The notes beneath the pieces are model-generated. The model was not told the origin of the DNA. It worked only from the letters and a program-made list of their open reading frames with translations, and did not search any database. Both the position numbers and the translations under genes were made by a program. Positions 39,837 through 48,618 of a stretch of 64,000 nt of DNA are shown here, piece by piece; the stretch's first letter is position 1; each line of letters begins with the position of its first letter. This DNA comes from Caballeronia novacaledonica (GTDB lineage Bacteria > Pseudomonadota > Gammaproteobacteria > Burkholderiales > Burkholderiaceae): assembly GCF_900258035.1 (NCBI RefSeq), contig NZ_OGTP01000006.1, forward strand, positions 237,356 to 301,355, given 5' to 3'.

Positions 39837-40217
39837 TTACGCCTTCTTATAAGCCACGCAATCCACCTCGACCTTGCAGTCGATCACCATCGACGACACC
39901 ACGCACGCCCGCGCCGGCGGATTCGCGCCGAAGTACTCCTTGAATACCTTGTTGAACGACGCGAAATCGCGCGGATCGTCCAGCCACACGCCGCAGCGCA
40001 CGACATCTTCCGTGCCGTAACCGGCTTCCTTCAGAATCGCGAGCACGTTCTGAATCGCCTTGTGCGATTGCTCGACGATGCCGCCGTTGATCACCTCGCC
40101 GTTTTCCATCGGCGTCTGGCCCGAGACGAAGAGCCAGCCATCCGCCTCGACCGCGCGTGCGAACGGCATATGCGCGCCGCCTTGTCCCTTGCCACCTTCC
40201 ACGCCATAACGCTTCAT
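39837..40217 (-). CDS. RidA-family protein
   Basis: 126 residues, YjgF/RidA fold. It begins MKRYGVEGGKGQGGAHMPFARAVEADGWLFVSGQTP, and ends with NPPARACVVSSMVIDCKVEVDCVAYKK, containing the conserved arginine used for carboxylate binding in imine deaminases. RidA proteins hydrolyse reactive enamine/imine products of PLP enzymes. Here it lies 31 bp after a D-aminoacylase gene in the same direction and near a PLP-dependent D-amino-acid enzyme, so it probably clears imines formed in D-amino-acid breakdown. Confidence 0.9.
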   Translation of the reverse strand: MKRYGVEGGKGQGGAHMPFARAVEADGWLFVSGQTPMENGEVINGGIVEQSHKAIQNVLAILKEAGYGTEDVVRCGVWLDDPRDFASFNKVFKEYFGANPPARACVVSSMVIDCKVEVDCVAYKKA

Positions 40218-40248
40218 CGTTTCACTCCTTTACCCAAGCAATCAATAT

Positions 40249-41733
40249 TCAGAACGCGCCGGCCGCATCGAGCTTCGATGCCGCGCCGCGCGCCACGAAA
40301 CGTCCCGCGCGCACGCCGGTCACGGCCTGTTCGCGATACGTCAAAACGCCATTCACCCACACCGCGTCGATGCCGTCCGCCGCCTGCTGCGGCTTCGCGA
40401 ACGTCGCGGCATCGCGCACGCGCTCCGGATCGAAGACGACCAGATCCGCGTGATAGCCGACCTTCAACTCGCCGCGCTCCGTCAAACCGAAGCGCCGCGC
40501 CGACAAACTCGTCATCTTGCGCACCGCTTCTTCGAGCGAGATCAGCGACGTGTCGCGCGCGTAGTGGCCGAGCACGCGCGGAAACGCGCCCCACAAACGC
40601 GGATGCGGCAGCGGATCGTTCGGCAGGCCGTCGGAACCCACCATCGTCGCGGGATGCGAGAGGATGCGCCGCACGTCGTCTTCCGACATGTTGTGGTACA
40701 CCGCGCCCGCCGGCTGCAGGCGCTTCGCCGCTTCCTGCTGGCTCACCTTCCATTCGTCGGCGACTTCGCGGATCAGCTTGCCCGCCATCTCCGGATGCGG
40801 CGTCGACCACGTGATCGTGATGTCGATGTCGCCCGTGACCTGCTTCAGATCGAGCGTCGACGAACTGCGGTTGTACGGATAGCAATCGCAGCCGACCGGC
40901 TGACCGTCGCGCACGGTCTCGATCGACTTCAGCACTTCCGTGCTGCGTCCCCAGTTCGACGGCCCCGCGCACTTCAAATGCGAAATCACCACCGGCACGC
41001 GCGCATGGCGGCCGACGCGGTACGCCTCGTCCATCGCATCGAGAATCGCGTCGAATTCGGTGCGCATGTGGGTCGTGTAGAGCGCGCCGGCTTTCGCGAG
41101 CGGTTCGGCCAGCGCCTGGACTTCTTCCGGCGGCGCGCTGAACGCCGATCCGTACGCGAGCCCGCTCGACAAACCCAGCGCGCCGTTGTCCAGCGCTTCT
41201 TCGAGCTGCGCGCGCATGCCCGCGACTTCATCCGCGCTGGCCGCGCGGTCGAGCCGATCCATATGATTGTTGCGCAGCGCCGTATGCCCGATCAGCGCGC
41301 CGACATTCACAGCCGGACACGCGGCATTCACGGCATCCACGTAAGACGCGAAAGTCGGGTACGCAAAAGCGGCGGCGTCGCCGAGCAGGTTCATCGGATC
41401 GGGCGGATTGCCCTTCAGCGTCACCGGCGACGCGCTGATCCCGCAATTGCCGACGATCACCGTTGTCACGCCCTGCGTGATCTTCGGCATCATCTGCGGC
41501 GAGCGGATCACGTGCGTGTCGTCGTGCGTGTGGACGTCGATGAAACCGGGCGCGAGCACTTTGCCCCCGGCGTCGAAGGTTTCGTCGGCGCGCCAGCCGG
41601 ACAAGCCGCCCGGCGCCTCGATCGCGACGATGCGCCCGTCGCGCACGGCGACGTCGCGCTCGACGGCGGGCGCGCCCGTGCCGTCGATCACGCGCGCGCC
41701 GACGATCAGCGTGTCGGCTTTCAACGATTCCAT
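40249..41733 (-). CDS. N-acyl-D-amino-acid deacylase (D-aminoacylase)
   Basis: 494-residue amidohydrolase. Metal-site motifs are FIDVHTHDD near 68-76, the GNCGIS cysteine-containing segment near 98, and ISHLK in the middle. The C terminus has the usual LKVGYHADLVVFDPERV. It hydrolyses N-acyl-D-amino acids to free D-amino acid plus a carboxylate. The start is 2 bp after the stop of the RpiR gene, so they share a transcript. Context with RidA and a D-serine-type PLP enzyme supports a D-amino-acid pathway. Confidence 0.9.
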   Translation of the reverse strand: MESLKADTLIVGARVIDGTGAPAVERDVAVRDGRIVAIEAPGGLSGWRADETFDAGGKVLAPGFIDVHTHDDTHVIRSPQMMPKITQGVTTVIVGNCGISASPVTLKGNPPDPMNLLGDAAAFAYPTFASYVDAVNAACPAVNVGALIGHTALRNNHMDRLDRAASADEVAGMRAQLEEALDNGALGLSSGLAYGSAFSAPPEEVQALAEPLAKAGALYTTHMRTEFDAILDAMDEAYRVGRHARVPVVISHLKCAGPSNWGRSTEVLKSIETVRDGQPVGCDCYPYNRSSSTLDLKQVTGDIDITITWSTPHPEMAGKLIREVADEWKVSQQEAAKRLQPAGAVYHNMSEDDVRRILSHPATMVGSDGLPNDPLPHPRLWGAFPRVLGHYARDTSLISLEEAVRKMTSLSARRFGLTERGELKVGYHADLVVFDPERVRDAATFAKPQQAADGIDAVWVNGVLTYREQAVTGVRAGRFVARGAASKLDAAGAF

Positions 41734-41735
41734 GA

Positions 41736-42632
41736 TCAGTCTCCCAAGGGTTGTCGCTCGCCGCCGCCGCGATGCGAATCGAGCGCGTGTTTCATGCGGC
41801 GCAGCAGTTCGCGGCTGTGGTCGGCCTGCTTGACCGCCAGTTCGGTGACGAGCAAATCGAGCGCCATCATCATCGCGTAGCGGGACGACGACGGTTTGTA
41901 AATGAAGTCCGATTCGATCGCGATGACCGGAATCAGCCAGTCCGCGAGCGCACCGAGCGGCGACGCCGGCGCAGTCAACGCGATCACGCGCGCGCCGTAC
42001 TGTTTCGCGAGCTGGCAGCTTTCGACCATCTCCGGCGTCTGCCCCGTCACCGACAACGCGACGATGACATGCTCCCTCGATAGCGTCGACGCGACCATCC
42101 GCTGCAACAGCCCGTCCTGATACGACGCGACCGGCCGTCCGAGCCGCACGAGACGAAAGCGCATCTCGTCGGCGAGCGCGGTCGAACCGCCGCCCATGCC
42201 GAACACGTAGATCATCGACGCCGCGGCGAGCACGTCCGCGGCTTCGGCGATCGGCGCGGCCGAAAGCGCGCCCTGATTTTGCGCGAGCGTCGTCTGCACT
42301 TCCTCGAAGATACGCGCGGCGAGCGAATCGGGCACGGCGTCGCCCTCGTCCGGACGGCGCTTCAGGAAGCGCTGCCCCACCGCCGCCGCCTGCGCGAGCC
42401 GCAGCTTCAATTCGCGCACATCCGCACAGCCGACCGCCTTCGCAAAACGCGTCACGGTCGCGATGCTCACTTCTGCCTTGTCGGCCAGCGCGCCGATGCT
42501 CGCGCGCGATGCGCTCGTCAGGTCGTCGAGAATCAGCGCGGCGACCTTGCGTTCGGCGCTGCGCAATTCGGGTGCGCGCTCCGCGATGCGTGCGACGATG
42601 TCGAAACTGAGCATGTCGGCGTGGCCGTTCAT
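41736..42632 (-). CDS. MurR/RpiR-family transcriptional regulator
   Basis: 298 residues. The N-terminal HTH_6 domain (about 5-80) includes LTSASRASIGALADKAEVSIATVTRFAKAVG. The C-terminal SIS domain (about 125-255, with IYVFGMGGGSTALADEMRFRL) normally binds a phosphosugar or related ligand. It heads the rpiR-D-aminoacylase-ridA run and is divergent from the D-serine-type enzyme gene; an inverted repeat lies 28 bp upstream. It probably controls both directions. In related clusters such a regulator responds to a D-amino acid derivative; here that is inference. Confidence 0.9.
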   Translation of the reverse strand: MNGHADMLSFDIVARIAERAPELRSAERKVAALILDDLTSASRASIGALADKAEVSIATVTRFAKAVGCADVRELKLRLAQAAAVGQRFLKRRPDEGDAVPDSLAARIFEEVQTTLAQNQGALSAAPIAEAADVLAAASMIYVFGMGGGSTALADEMRFRLVRLGRPVASYQDGLLQRMVASTLSREHVIVALSVTGQTPEMVESCQLAKQYGARVIALTAPASPLGALADWLIPVIAIESDFIYKPSSSRYAMMMALDLLVTELAVKQADHSRELLRRMKHALDSHRGGGERQPLGD

Positions 42633-42660
42633 ATCGGGTTGCGGGTTTACGTGATGCTCG

Positions 42661-42675
42661 TGTTACTAAATAACA
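42661..42675. promoter_or_regulatory. Interrupted palindrome in the divergent promoter (candidate RpiR operator)
   Basis: TGTTA-CTAAA-TAACA is a perfect 5-bp inverted repeat with an AT-rich 5-bp spacer. A related sequence, ggttaaca, lies about 25 bp further towards the D-amino-acid enzyme gene. Both are in the 145-bp gap between the divergent genes. Confidence 0.5.
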
Positions 42676-42777
42676 TTTCCATCGCGGATGCTACTTTGGT
42701 TAACATAGCACCGTCAACTCTGATGCGCATCGAGTCGTGCAGAGAGTTTATTTAAACGGACGATGGAGTAGCAGCAC

Positions 42778-44052
42778 ATGAAAGTTACAAACTATCAGAA
42801 CGCGACGATCGACCCGTTCGGCAAGGGTCTCGGCATGGTGCCGGGCACGAGCATCCAGTTGAACGACGCGTCGCGCCTGCAATGGAATCTGCTCGAAGAG
42901 GACGTGAGCCTGCCCGCCGCCGTGCTCTATTCCGATCGCATCGAACACAATCTGAAGTGGATGCAGGCGTTCGTCGGCGAGTACGGCGTGAAGCTCGCGC
43001 CGCACGGCAAGACGACGATGGCGCCGCAACTCTTTCGCCGTCAGCTCGACACCGGCGCGTGGGGCATCACGCTCGCGACGGCGCATCAGGTGCGCGCGGC
43101 GTATCGCGGCGGCGTGCATCGCATCCTGATGGCGAACCAGCTCGTCGGCAAACGCAACATGGGCATGATCGCCGAGTTGCTCACCGACACGAATTTCGAG
43201 TTTTTCTGTCTCGTCGATTCAGCCGATGGCGTCGATCAGCTCGGCGAATTCTTCAGTTCCGTGCGCAAGAAACTGAACGTGCTGATCGAGCTCGGCGTGC
43301 CGGGCGGACGCACCGGCGTACGCGACGACGCGCAGCGCGATGCGGTGCTTGCAGCGATCGCGCGCTGGCAGGGCACGATCGAACTCGCGGGCATCGAGTT
43401 GTATGAAGGCGTGCTGCAGGACGAGACGAAGGTTCGCGAGTTCCTGCAAAGCGCCGTCGATACGACGCGCAAGCTGATCGCGGAAGGCAAAATCGCGCGC
43501 AAGCCCGCGATTCTCTCGGGTGCGGGATCGGCATGGTACGACGTCGTCGCCGACGAATTCGCGAAAGCCAATAGCGATGCCATCGAAGTCGTGCTGCGTC
43601 CGGGCTGCTATCTGACGCACGACGTCGGCATCTACAAGAAAGCGCAGAACGAAATCTTCGCGCGCAATCCGATCGCGAAGAAGATGGGGCAAGGTTTGAA
43701 GCCGGCGCTGCAGTTGTGGGCGTATGTGCAGTCGATTCCCGAGCCGGACCGCGCGATCATCGGGCTCGGCAAGCGCGATTCCGCGTTCGATGCGGGCATG
43801 CCCGAGCCGGCGAAGCATTATCGTCCGGGCAACGAAGCGCCGCGCGACGTCACGCCCGGCGAAGGCTGGGAGATTTTCGGCCTGATGGATCAGCACGCGT
43901 ACCTGCGCATCAAGCCCGGCGACGACGTGAAGGTCGGCGACATGATCGCGTTCGACATCTCGCATCCGTGCCTGACCTTCGACAAGTGGCGTCAGGTTCT
44001 CGTCGTCGATCCGAAGTATCGCGTCACCGAAGTGATCGAAACGTTCTTCTAA
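42778..44052 (+). CDS. D-serine dehydratase/D-threonine aldolase-type PLP enzyme
   Basis: 424 residues, fold-type III (alanine-racemase-like) PLP enzyme. The PLP lysine is Lys78 in KLAPHGKTTMAPQ. The C-terminal beta domain has the metal-binding segment FGLMDQHAYLRIKPGDDVKVGD, with the His expected in eukaryotic-type D-serine dehydratases (DSD1). Likely it deaminates D-serine or related D-amino acids, or acts as an aldolase; these cannot be separated by eye. It is divergent from rpiR and ends 4 bp into the convergent MarR gene. Confidence 0.85.
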   Translation: MKVTNYQNATIDPFGKGLGMVPGTSIQLNDASRLQWNLLEEDVSLPAAVLYSDRIEHNLKWMQAFVGEYGVKLAPHGKTTMAPQLFRRQLDTGAWGITLATAHQVRAAYRGGVHRILMANQLVGKRNMGMIAELLTDTNFEFFCLVDSADGVDQLGEFFSSVRKKLNVLIELGVPGGRTGVRDDAQRDAVLAAIARWQGTIELAGIELYEGVLQDETKVREFLQSAVDTTRKLIAEGKIARKPAILSGAGSAWYDVVADEFAKANSDAIEVVLRPGCYLTHDVGIYKKAQNEIFARNPIAKKMGQGLKPALQLWAYVQSIPEPDRAIIGLGKRDSAFDAGMPEPAKHYRPGNEAPRDVTPGEGWEIFGLMDQHAYLRIKPGDDVKVGDMIAFDISHPCLTFDKWRQVLVVDPKYRVTEVIETFF

Positions 44053-44519
44053 GCCTTCTCTTCGACGGCGGCCGCCAGCGACGCATTCGCGGCCGCCACT
44101 TCCTGAATGCGTCCCTCGAACATATGAAGCGCGCTCGACAACGCTTCGATGGCTTCGTCGGGCAGCGACGCCATGGTGTCGTGCAAGAACGCGTTGCGGC
44201 GCGGCAGGCTTGCTTCGGCCATCGCGCGCCCTTGCGCCGTCAGCGCGACGTTCGATACGCGATTGTCGCGTGCATCGACGCTGCGCACGATCCAGCCGAG
44301 TCCTTCCAGCGTCTTCAGTTGCCGCGTCAGCGCGCCCGGGTCCACTTTCAGGCGCTCGACGAGCCGCTTCTGCGACAGCACGCCCGCGTGCTCGTGCAAC
44401 GCGAGCAGAATGCGCCAGCGCGGCATCGGCTGGCCGACGGCCGCCTCGAACGCCGACATGAACGCGCGATACGTGCGCCCGAATTGCTGCACCACGGCTA
44501 TACGGTCCTGTTCATTCAT
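44049..44519 (-). CDS. MarR-family transcriptional regulator
   Basis: 156 residues with a winged helix near the middle: GVLSQKRLVERLKVDPGALTRQLKTLEGLGWIVR, then the wing DARDNRVSNVALTAQG. MarR dimers usually repress efflux genes and release DNA on binding phenolic or drug ligands. It lies 18 bp downstream of an MFS transporter on the same strand, and a perfect palindrome lies upstream of that transporter, so it probably represses the pair. Confidence 0.92.
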   Translation of the reverse strand: MNEQDRIAVVQQFGRTYRAFMSAFEAAVGQPMPRWRILLALHEHAGVLSQKRLVERLKVDPGALTRQLKTLEGLGWIVRSVDARDNRVSNVALTAQGRAMAEASLPRRNAFLHDTMASLPDEAIEALSSALHMFEGRIQEVAAANASLAAAVEEKA

Positions 44520-44537
44520 GCTTTTCGATTTCCCTAG

Positions 44538-46133
44538 TCACTCGGCGAGGATGACCGGTTCCTGCGGTCCTTTCAGGCGCACCGGCGGCACACGGCGCGA
44601 CTGCCACACCGACACCACCGCGACCATCGCCGCCAGCGCAAGACCGATGTGAATCGCGGCGACGAGCGCCTCGCGCGCGGCTTCGAGCAGCATCGCGCCG
44701 CTGTGGCCCGCCGCGCTCAGTTGCGAAAGCAGCGCCTGCTGTCCTTCACGGTTGATGAGTATTTGCGGATCGGTGAGATCGCCGGCCCAGCGCATCGCGT
44801 GGTCCTTTTCGAGCGCGAGATTCACGCCGCTCGCATACAGATGACTCACGAGCGTGCCGGTCAGCGCGGTGCCGATCATCCCGCCGATCATGCGCAGCGA
44901 TTGCAGCAACGCCGTCGCGATACCCAGATGCGCACGCCCCGCGGTCTGCTGCGCGAACACGGTGAGGTTCGGCATCACGAAGCCCAGGCCGAGTCCGCCG
45001 AGCAGCATGATCACGAGCAGCACCGAGCGCGGCATGTTGTGCGTGGCGACGACAATGCCCAGACACGACACGGCGAGCAACGCGAAGCCGACGTACAGCA
45101 TCGGATTGGCATTTTTCAGGCGCGTCACGATGCGCCCGTTCACGATGCTGCCGATGGTGATGAACACGACGAGCGGCGTGATCATCATGCCCGCGTCTTT
45201 CGGCGACATGCCGAAGCCGCCCTGAAACAGCAACGGCGCGTAGAACAGGAGCGAGAACATCGTGAAGCCGCCGAGAATCGCGAGCGTGAAGAGCGCGGCG
45301 AGCGCCTTGTTGCGGAACATGTCGACGGGCAGGATCGCGTAGTCGCAGCGCATTTCCCACTTCCACAGCGCGATGCCGGCCGCGACGCTGATCGCGAGCG
45401 GCGCGAAGGTTTCGGCGCTCAGTCCGTGCTTTGGCAGCATTTCGACGAACAATTGCAGCGCGCCGAGCGCCACCGCGATCAGCGCGGCGCCGGGCCAGTC
45501 GAGGCGCATCTTGCCTTCATGCGCGACGTGGCGCAGATGCGGCAGAAAGCGCCACACGAAAAAGAGCGACACCACGCCGACCGGCAGATTCACGTAGAAC
45601 ACCGAGCGCCAGCCGTAGTATTGCGTGAGAAAACCGCCGAGCGACGGCCCGACCGCGTTGGCGATGCCGAACGCCGAACTCATCAGCACTTGCCAGCGCA
45701 GGCGCACGACGCTGTTCGGAAACAGATCGGCGATGCACGCGAACGCCGTGCCGACGAGCATCCCGCCGCCGATGCCCTGCAACCCGCGCGCGAGAACGAG
45801 AAACATCATGCTGTTGGCGAGCCCGCAGAGCACGGACGCGACGGTGAACACGACGATCGACGCGATCACGAACGGCTTGCGGCCGTAGTAGTCGCCGAGC
45901 CGGCCGAAGATCGGCACGGTGATGACGGAAGTCAGAAGATACGACGTGGCGACCCACGCGTAGAGATCGAAGCCCTTAAGCTCGGCGACGATCGTCGGCA
46001 ACGCGGTGCCGACGACCGTCTGATCGAGCGCGACGAGCATCGTGACGAACGAGACGCCCAACATCGCCATGAGCGATTCGCGGAAAGGCAGAACCTGCCC
46101 GCTGGAATGGTGCGCGGCTGTGTGAACGGCCAT
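44538..46133 (-). CDS. MFS drug/proton antiporter, DHA2 family
   Basis: 531 residues with about 14 hydrophobic segments. The DHA2 signature is near the first membrane helix, LVALDQTVVGTALPTIVAEL, and the loop 2-3 motif is GRLGDYYGRKP. It should export drugs or organic compounds using the proton gradient. The start MAVHTAAHHSSGQVLPF was chosen as the last ATG before the first helix and just after the operator-like palindrome. Co-transcribed with the MarR gene; substrate unknown. Confidence 0.9.
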   Translation of the reverse strand: MAVHTAAHHSSGQVLPFRESLMAMLGVSFVTMLVALDQTVVGTALPTIVAELKGFDLYAWVATSYLLTSVITVPIFGRLGDYYGRKPFVIASIVVFTVASVLCGLANSMMFLVLARGLQGIGGGMLVGTAFACIADLFPNSVVRLRWQVLMSSAFGIANAVGPSLGGFLTQYYGWRSVFYVNLPVGVVSLFFVWRFLPHLRHVAHEGKMRLDWPGAALIAVALGALQLFVEMLPKHGLSAETFAPLAISVAAGIALWKWEMRCDYAILPVDMFRNKALAALFTLAILGGFTMFSLLFYAPLLFQGGFGMSPKDAGMMITPLVVFITIGSIVNGRIVTRLKNANPMLYVGFALLAVSCLGIVVATHNMPRSVLLVIMLLGGLGLGFVMPNLTVFAQQTAGRAHLGIATALLQSLRMIGGMIGTALTGTLVSHLYASGVNLALEKDHAMRWAGDLTDPQILINREGQQALLSQLSAAGHSGAMLLEAAREALVAAIHIGLALAAMVAVVSVWQSRRVPPVRLKGPQEPVILAE

Positions 46134-46151
46134 TTTTTGTAAGCGCAATGA

Positions 46152-46163
46152 TTGACTAGTCAA
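46152..46163. promoter_or_regulatory. Perfect palindrome TTGACTAGTCAA (candidate MarR operator)
   Basis: A 12-bp perfect palindrome 18 bp upstream of the MFS start, between two divergent genes. Composition and size fit MarR-family operators. Confidence 0.65.
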
Positions 46164-46239
46164 CGGAAATGGAATCATAGCACGGTGCCGCACTCTAATT
46201 TCCGTGGCCATTCATCATTTACCGGACAGAACACATCGC

Positions 46240-47088
46240 ATGGAACCCACGCCGATCATTACCTCGCCGCTCACGACCGAAGATTTCGCAGCCCTGGCCC
46301 GCGCGAAGGAAGCGCTGGAAAGCCCGTCGCTGACGATGAAGCTGGCGAGCGTCGTCGGCGCGCCCATCGAAAAGCTGATGGGCCGCTTGCCTTCCGCCGC
46401 GCAGGAAAAGGTCGACGACGCGACGCAACTCGCGCTGAAAAAATGCCTTCAGCTCGCGTTGCGCACGCTCGGCAAAAGCGCGCCCTCCGATTCGCTGCTC
46501 GCACCGCCGCCCGACAAGCCGCACAACCTGATGCACAAGCTGGCCGTCGCGACGACCGGCGCGGCGGGCGGTGCTTTCGGGCTGTTCGCGCTGCCGGTCG
46601 AGTTGCCGGTGACGACCACGCTGATGTTCCGCTCGATCTGCGATATCGCGCGTAGCGAGGGCGAGGATGTGCATCGCGTCGAGACTCAGCTTCAATGCAT
46701 GATGGTGCTCGGCATGGGCGGCGCCAAAGCCAGCGACGACAACGCCGATCTCGGCTATTTCATCGTGCGCGGCGCGCTCGCGCAGTCCGTTTCGCGCGCG
46801 ACCAGCGAGATCGCCGCGAAGGGACTCAGCAGTCATGGATCGACGGCGCTGCTCAAGTTCCTGCAGACGATCGCGTCGCGGTTCTCGGTGCAAGTCAGCG
46901 AGCAAGTCGCCGCGAAGTCGATTCCGGCGATCGGCGCGGTGCTCGGCGCGATGGTCAATACGGTGTTCATCGACCATTTTCAGCAGATGGCGCATGGACA
47001 CTTCACCGTGCGCAGGCTGGAGCGGCGCTATGGCGCGTCGCCCGTCGAGCGCGCCTATCAGACGATCGAGGTCATGGGCGGAAGATGA
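46240..47088 (+). CDS. EcsC-family protein
   Basis: 282 residues. EcsC-like features are DDATQLALKKCLQLALRTL near residue 70, the amphipathic or hydrophobic TTGAAGGAFGLFALPVELPVTTTLMFRSI (about 110-140), and GEDVHRVETQLQCMMVLGMG. Function is unknown; the name comes from a Bacillus ABC-transporter operon but many members stand alone. An upstream GTG at 46204 is open; I chose the ATG at 46240. The 3' end overlaps the convergent hydrolase gene by 31 bp. Confidence 0.82.
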   Translation: MEPTPIITSPLTTEDFAALARAKEALESPSLTMKLASVVGAPIEKLMGRLPSAAQEKVDDATQLALKKCLQLALRTLGKSAPSDSLLAPPPDKPHNLMHKLAVATTGAAGGAFGLFALPVELPVTTTLMFRSICDIARSEGEDVHRVETQLQCMMVLGMGGAKASDDNADLGYFIVRGALAQSVSRATSEIAAKGLSSHGSTALLKFLQTIASRFSVQVSEQVAAKSIPAIGAVLGAMVNTVFIDHFQQMAHGHFTVRRLERRYGASPVERAYQTIEVMGGR

Positions 47089-47984
47089 ATCCGGCGCGCG
47101 GACGTTGCACCGTCGATAAACGCGGCGGCGCGTGTGAGCGCCTCGCGTGCCTCGGGCATGAACGGCGCCCAGATCTGAAAGATGTGCGGAACGTCGCGCC
47201 AGATTTCCAGTTCGACGCGCACGCCCGCCGCGCGCGCTTTCGTGGCGACGCGAGTCGAATCGTCGAGCAATAGTTCGGTGTCGCCGACCTGAATCAGCAG
47301 CGGCGGCAAATCCACGAAATCGCCGAATAGCGGCGAGGCGTAGGGGTGATGCGCGTCGGCTGCGCCGAGATACTGCGCGGCCACGCGAGGAAACACCGAC
47401 GCGTGATACATCGGATCGCGGCCGTCGTTGGTTCGCATCGACTCGCCGCCGCAGGTCAAATCCGTCCACGGCGAAAACAGCACCGCCGCCGCGGGAAGCG
47501 GATCGCCCGCGTCGCGCAGCGCGAGCAGCGTCGCGAGCGCGAGTCCGCCGCCGGCCGAATCGCCCGCGATGGCGATGGTTTGCGCGGGAACGCCATCGTC
47601 AAGCAAGCGACGATATGCGGCAACGCTGTCGTCGAGCGCCGCAGGAAAGCGATGTTCGGGCGCGAGACGGTAATCGAGCGAGAAGACTCGCGCATGTGCC
47701 CGCGTGGCCAGCCCGAAAGCGATCGCGCGATGACTGCGCGGCGAGCAGAAGTAATAGCCGCCGCCGTGCAGATAGAGGATCGTGGCGCGCGGGTTTTTCG
47801 GCGGTGTGAGCCATTCGCCGCCCGTTTCGCGGATATCGAGCCGCCAGCCTTTCGGCACGCGCGGCGACCAGATCCGACGGGACGCGTAACGTCGCGCGAG
47901 TTCGACGTCGAGTCCGGGTTTCGCGCTGTGCGGACGCATGCGCGTGCGCACGGCCCAGCACGCCAGGGCGCTTTGCCAGCTCAT
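47058..47984 (-). CDS. Alpha/beta hydrolase, hormone-sensitive-lipase type
   Basis: 308 residues. The oxyanion motif HGGG is at 73-76 and the nucleophile is Ser143 in GDSAGGG. The acid and histidine are likely in the C-terminal VGDTELLLDD and DVPHIFQIW segments. Such enzymes hydrolyse short acyl esters in the cytoplasm. No signal peptide. Its end overlaps the EcsC gene on the other strand, and it lies 12 bp downstream of the CHRD gene on the same strand. The physiological substrate is unknown. Confidence 0.9.
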   Translation of the reverse strand: MSWQSALACWAVRTRMRPHSAKPGLDVELARRYASRRIWSPRVPKGWRLDIRETGGEWLTPPKNPRATILYLHGGGYYFCSPRSHRAIAFGLATRAHARVFSLDYRLAPEHRFPAALDDSVAAYRRLLDDGVPAQTIAIAGDSAGGGLALATLLALRDAGDPLPAAAVLFSPWTDLTCGGESMRTNDGRDPMYHASVFPRVAAQYLGAADAHHPYASPLFGDFVDLPPLLIQVGDTELLLDDSTRVATKARAAGVRVELEIWRDVPHIFQIWAPFMPEAREALTRAAAFIDGATSARRIHLPPMTSIV

Positions 47985-47996
47985 CGCCGATGCGCG

Positions 47997-48443
47997 TTAG
48001 TTTGCCGGCATCACCTGACCGCGAATCTCGCCGGTCGGATTTTCCTGCGTGTGAATGTTGAAGTACCACTGACCTGTCATCAGATCGCTTACTTGCTGTT
48101 CCGATAGCGTCGCCTGGCCCTTCATGGGACTCGCGAGCGCTTTTTTATCGATGGGCACCTGGACTTTCGCGTTCTGACCGACGGGCGCGGGGCCGTGGAA
48201 ATGAGCCATCGTCACCGGACCCGATAGTTCCGCGTACGTCGCGGTCCAGGTGAGCAATTTGGTGTCGGTGTCGAAGGTCGCGTCCACGGTGCCGTGACCT
48301 TTGCTCACGCGCGGCGGAACTTCGCTGGAGGGCTGGAGGTTGGCTTTGAGAGCGACGGTGTCGGCCCGGGCAATGCCCGAGACGAGAATAGCGAGCATCA
48401 GAACGGGCGCCCAGCGTACATGTGGTCCGCATGTCGAGATCAT
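47997..48443 (-). CDS. CHRD-domain secreted protein
   Basis: 148 residues. A signal peptide is clear (hydrophobic LMLAILVSGIARA, cleavage near residue 27). The CHRD domain follows with LQPSSEVPP, TYAELSGPVTMAHFHGPA and WYFNIHTQENPTGEIRGQV, which is diagnostic of the family. The role in bacteria is unknown. A GGAGAGG ribosome-binding site precedes the ATG at 48443, which decides this start over upstream ones. It follows the porin gene on the same strand behind a hairpin. Confidence 0.9.
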   Translation of the reverse strand: MISTCGPHVRWAPVLMLAILVSGIARADTVALKANLQPSSEVPPRVSKGHGTVDATFDTDTKLLTWTATYAELSGPVTMAHFHGPAPVGQNAKVQVPIDKKALASPMKGQATLSEQQVSDLMTGQWYFNIHTQENPTGEIRGQVMPAN

Positions 48444-48556
48444 TGTTCCTCTCCTGTTCGGCGGACAGCGCATCTTTCGGTGCAATGGCCGCATCGCCAT
48501 GGTAGAGCATCCGGATACGCGGTGCATTTCGCTTCGGTGGCGGGAGGCACACATGC

Positions 48557-48584
48557 GCAAAGGGCGCCTCGCGGCGCCCTTTGC
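48557..48584 (-). terminator. Terminator-like hairpin after the porin gene
   Basis: A perfect 12-bp stem (gcaaagggcgcc at 48557-48568 with 48573-48584) has a tcgc tetraloop, 35 bp beyond the porin stop. No long T-run follows on the minus strand, so termination may be partial. Confidence 0.6.
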
Positions 48585-48618
48585 TAGCTAGCTATAGCTG
48601 GGTACTGCTCTCACGGCT

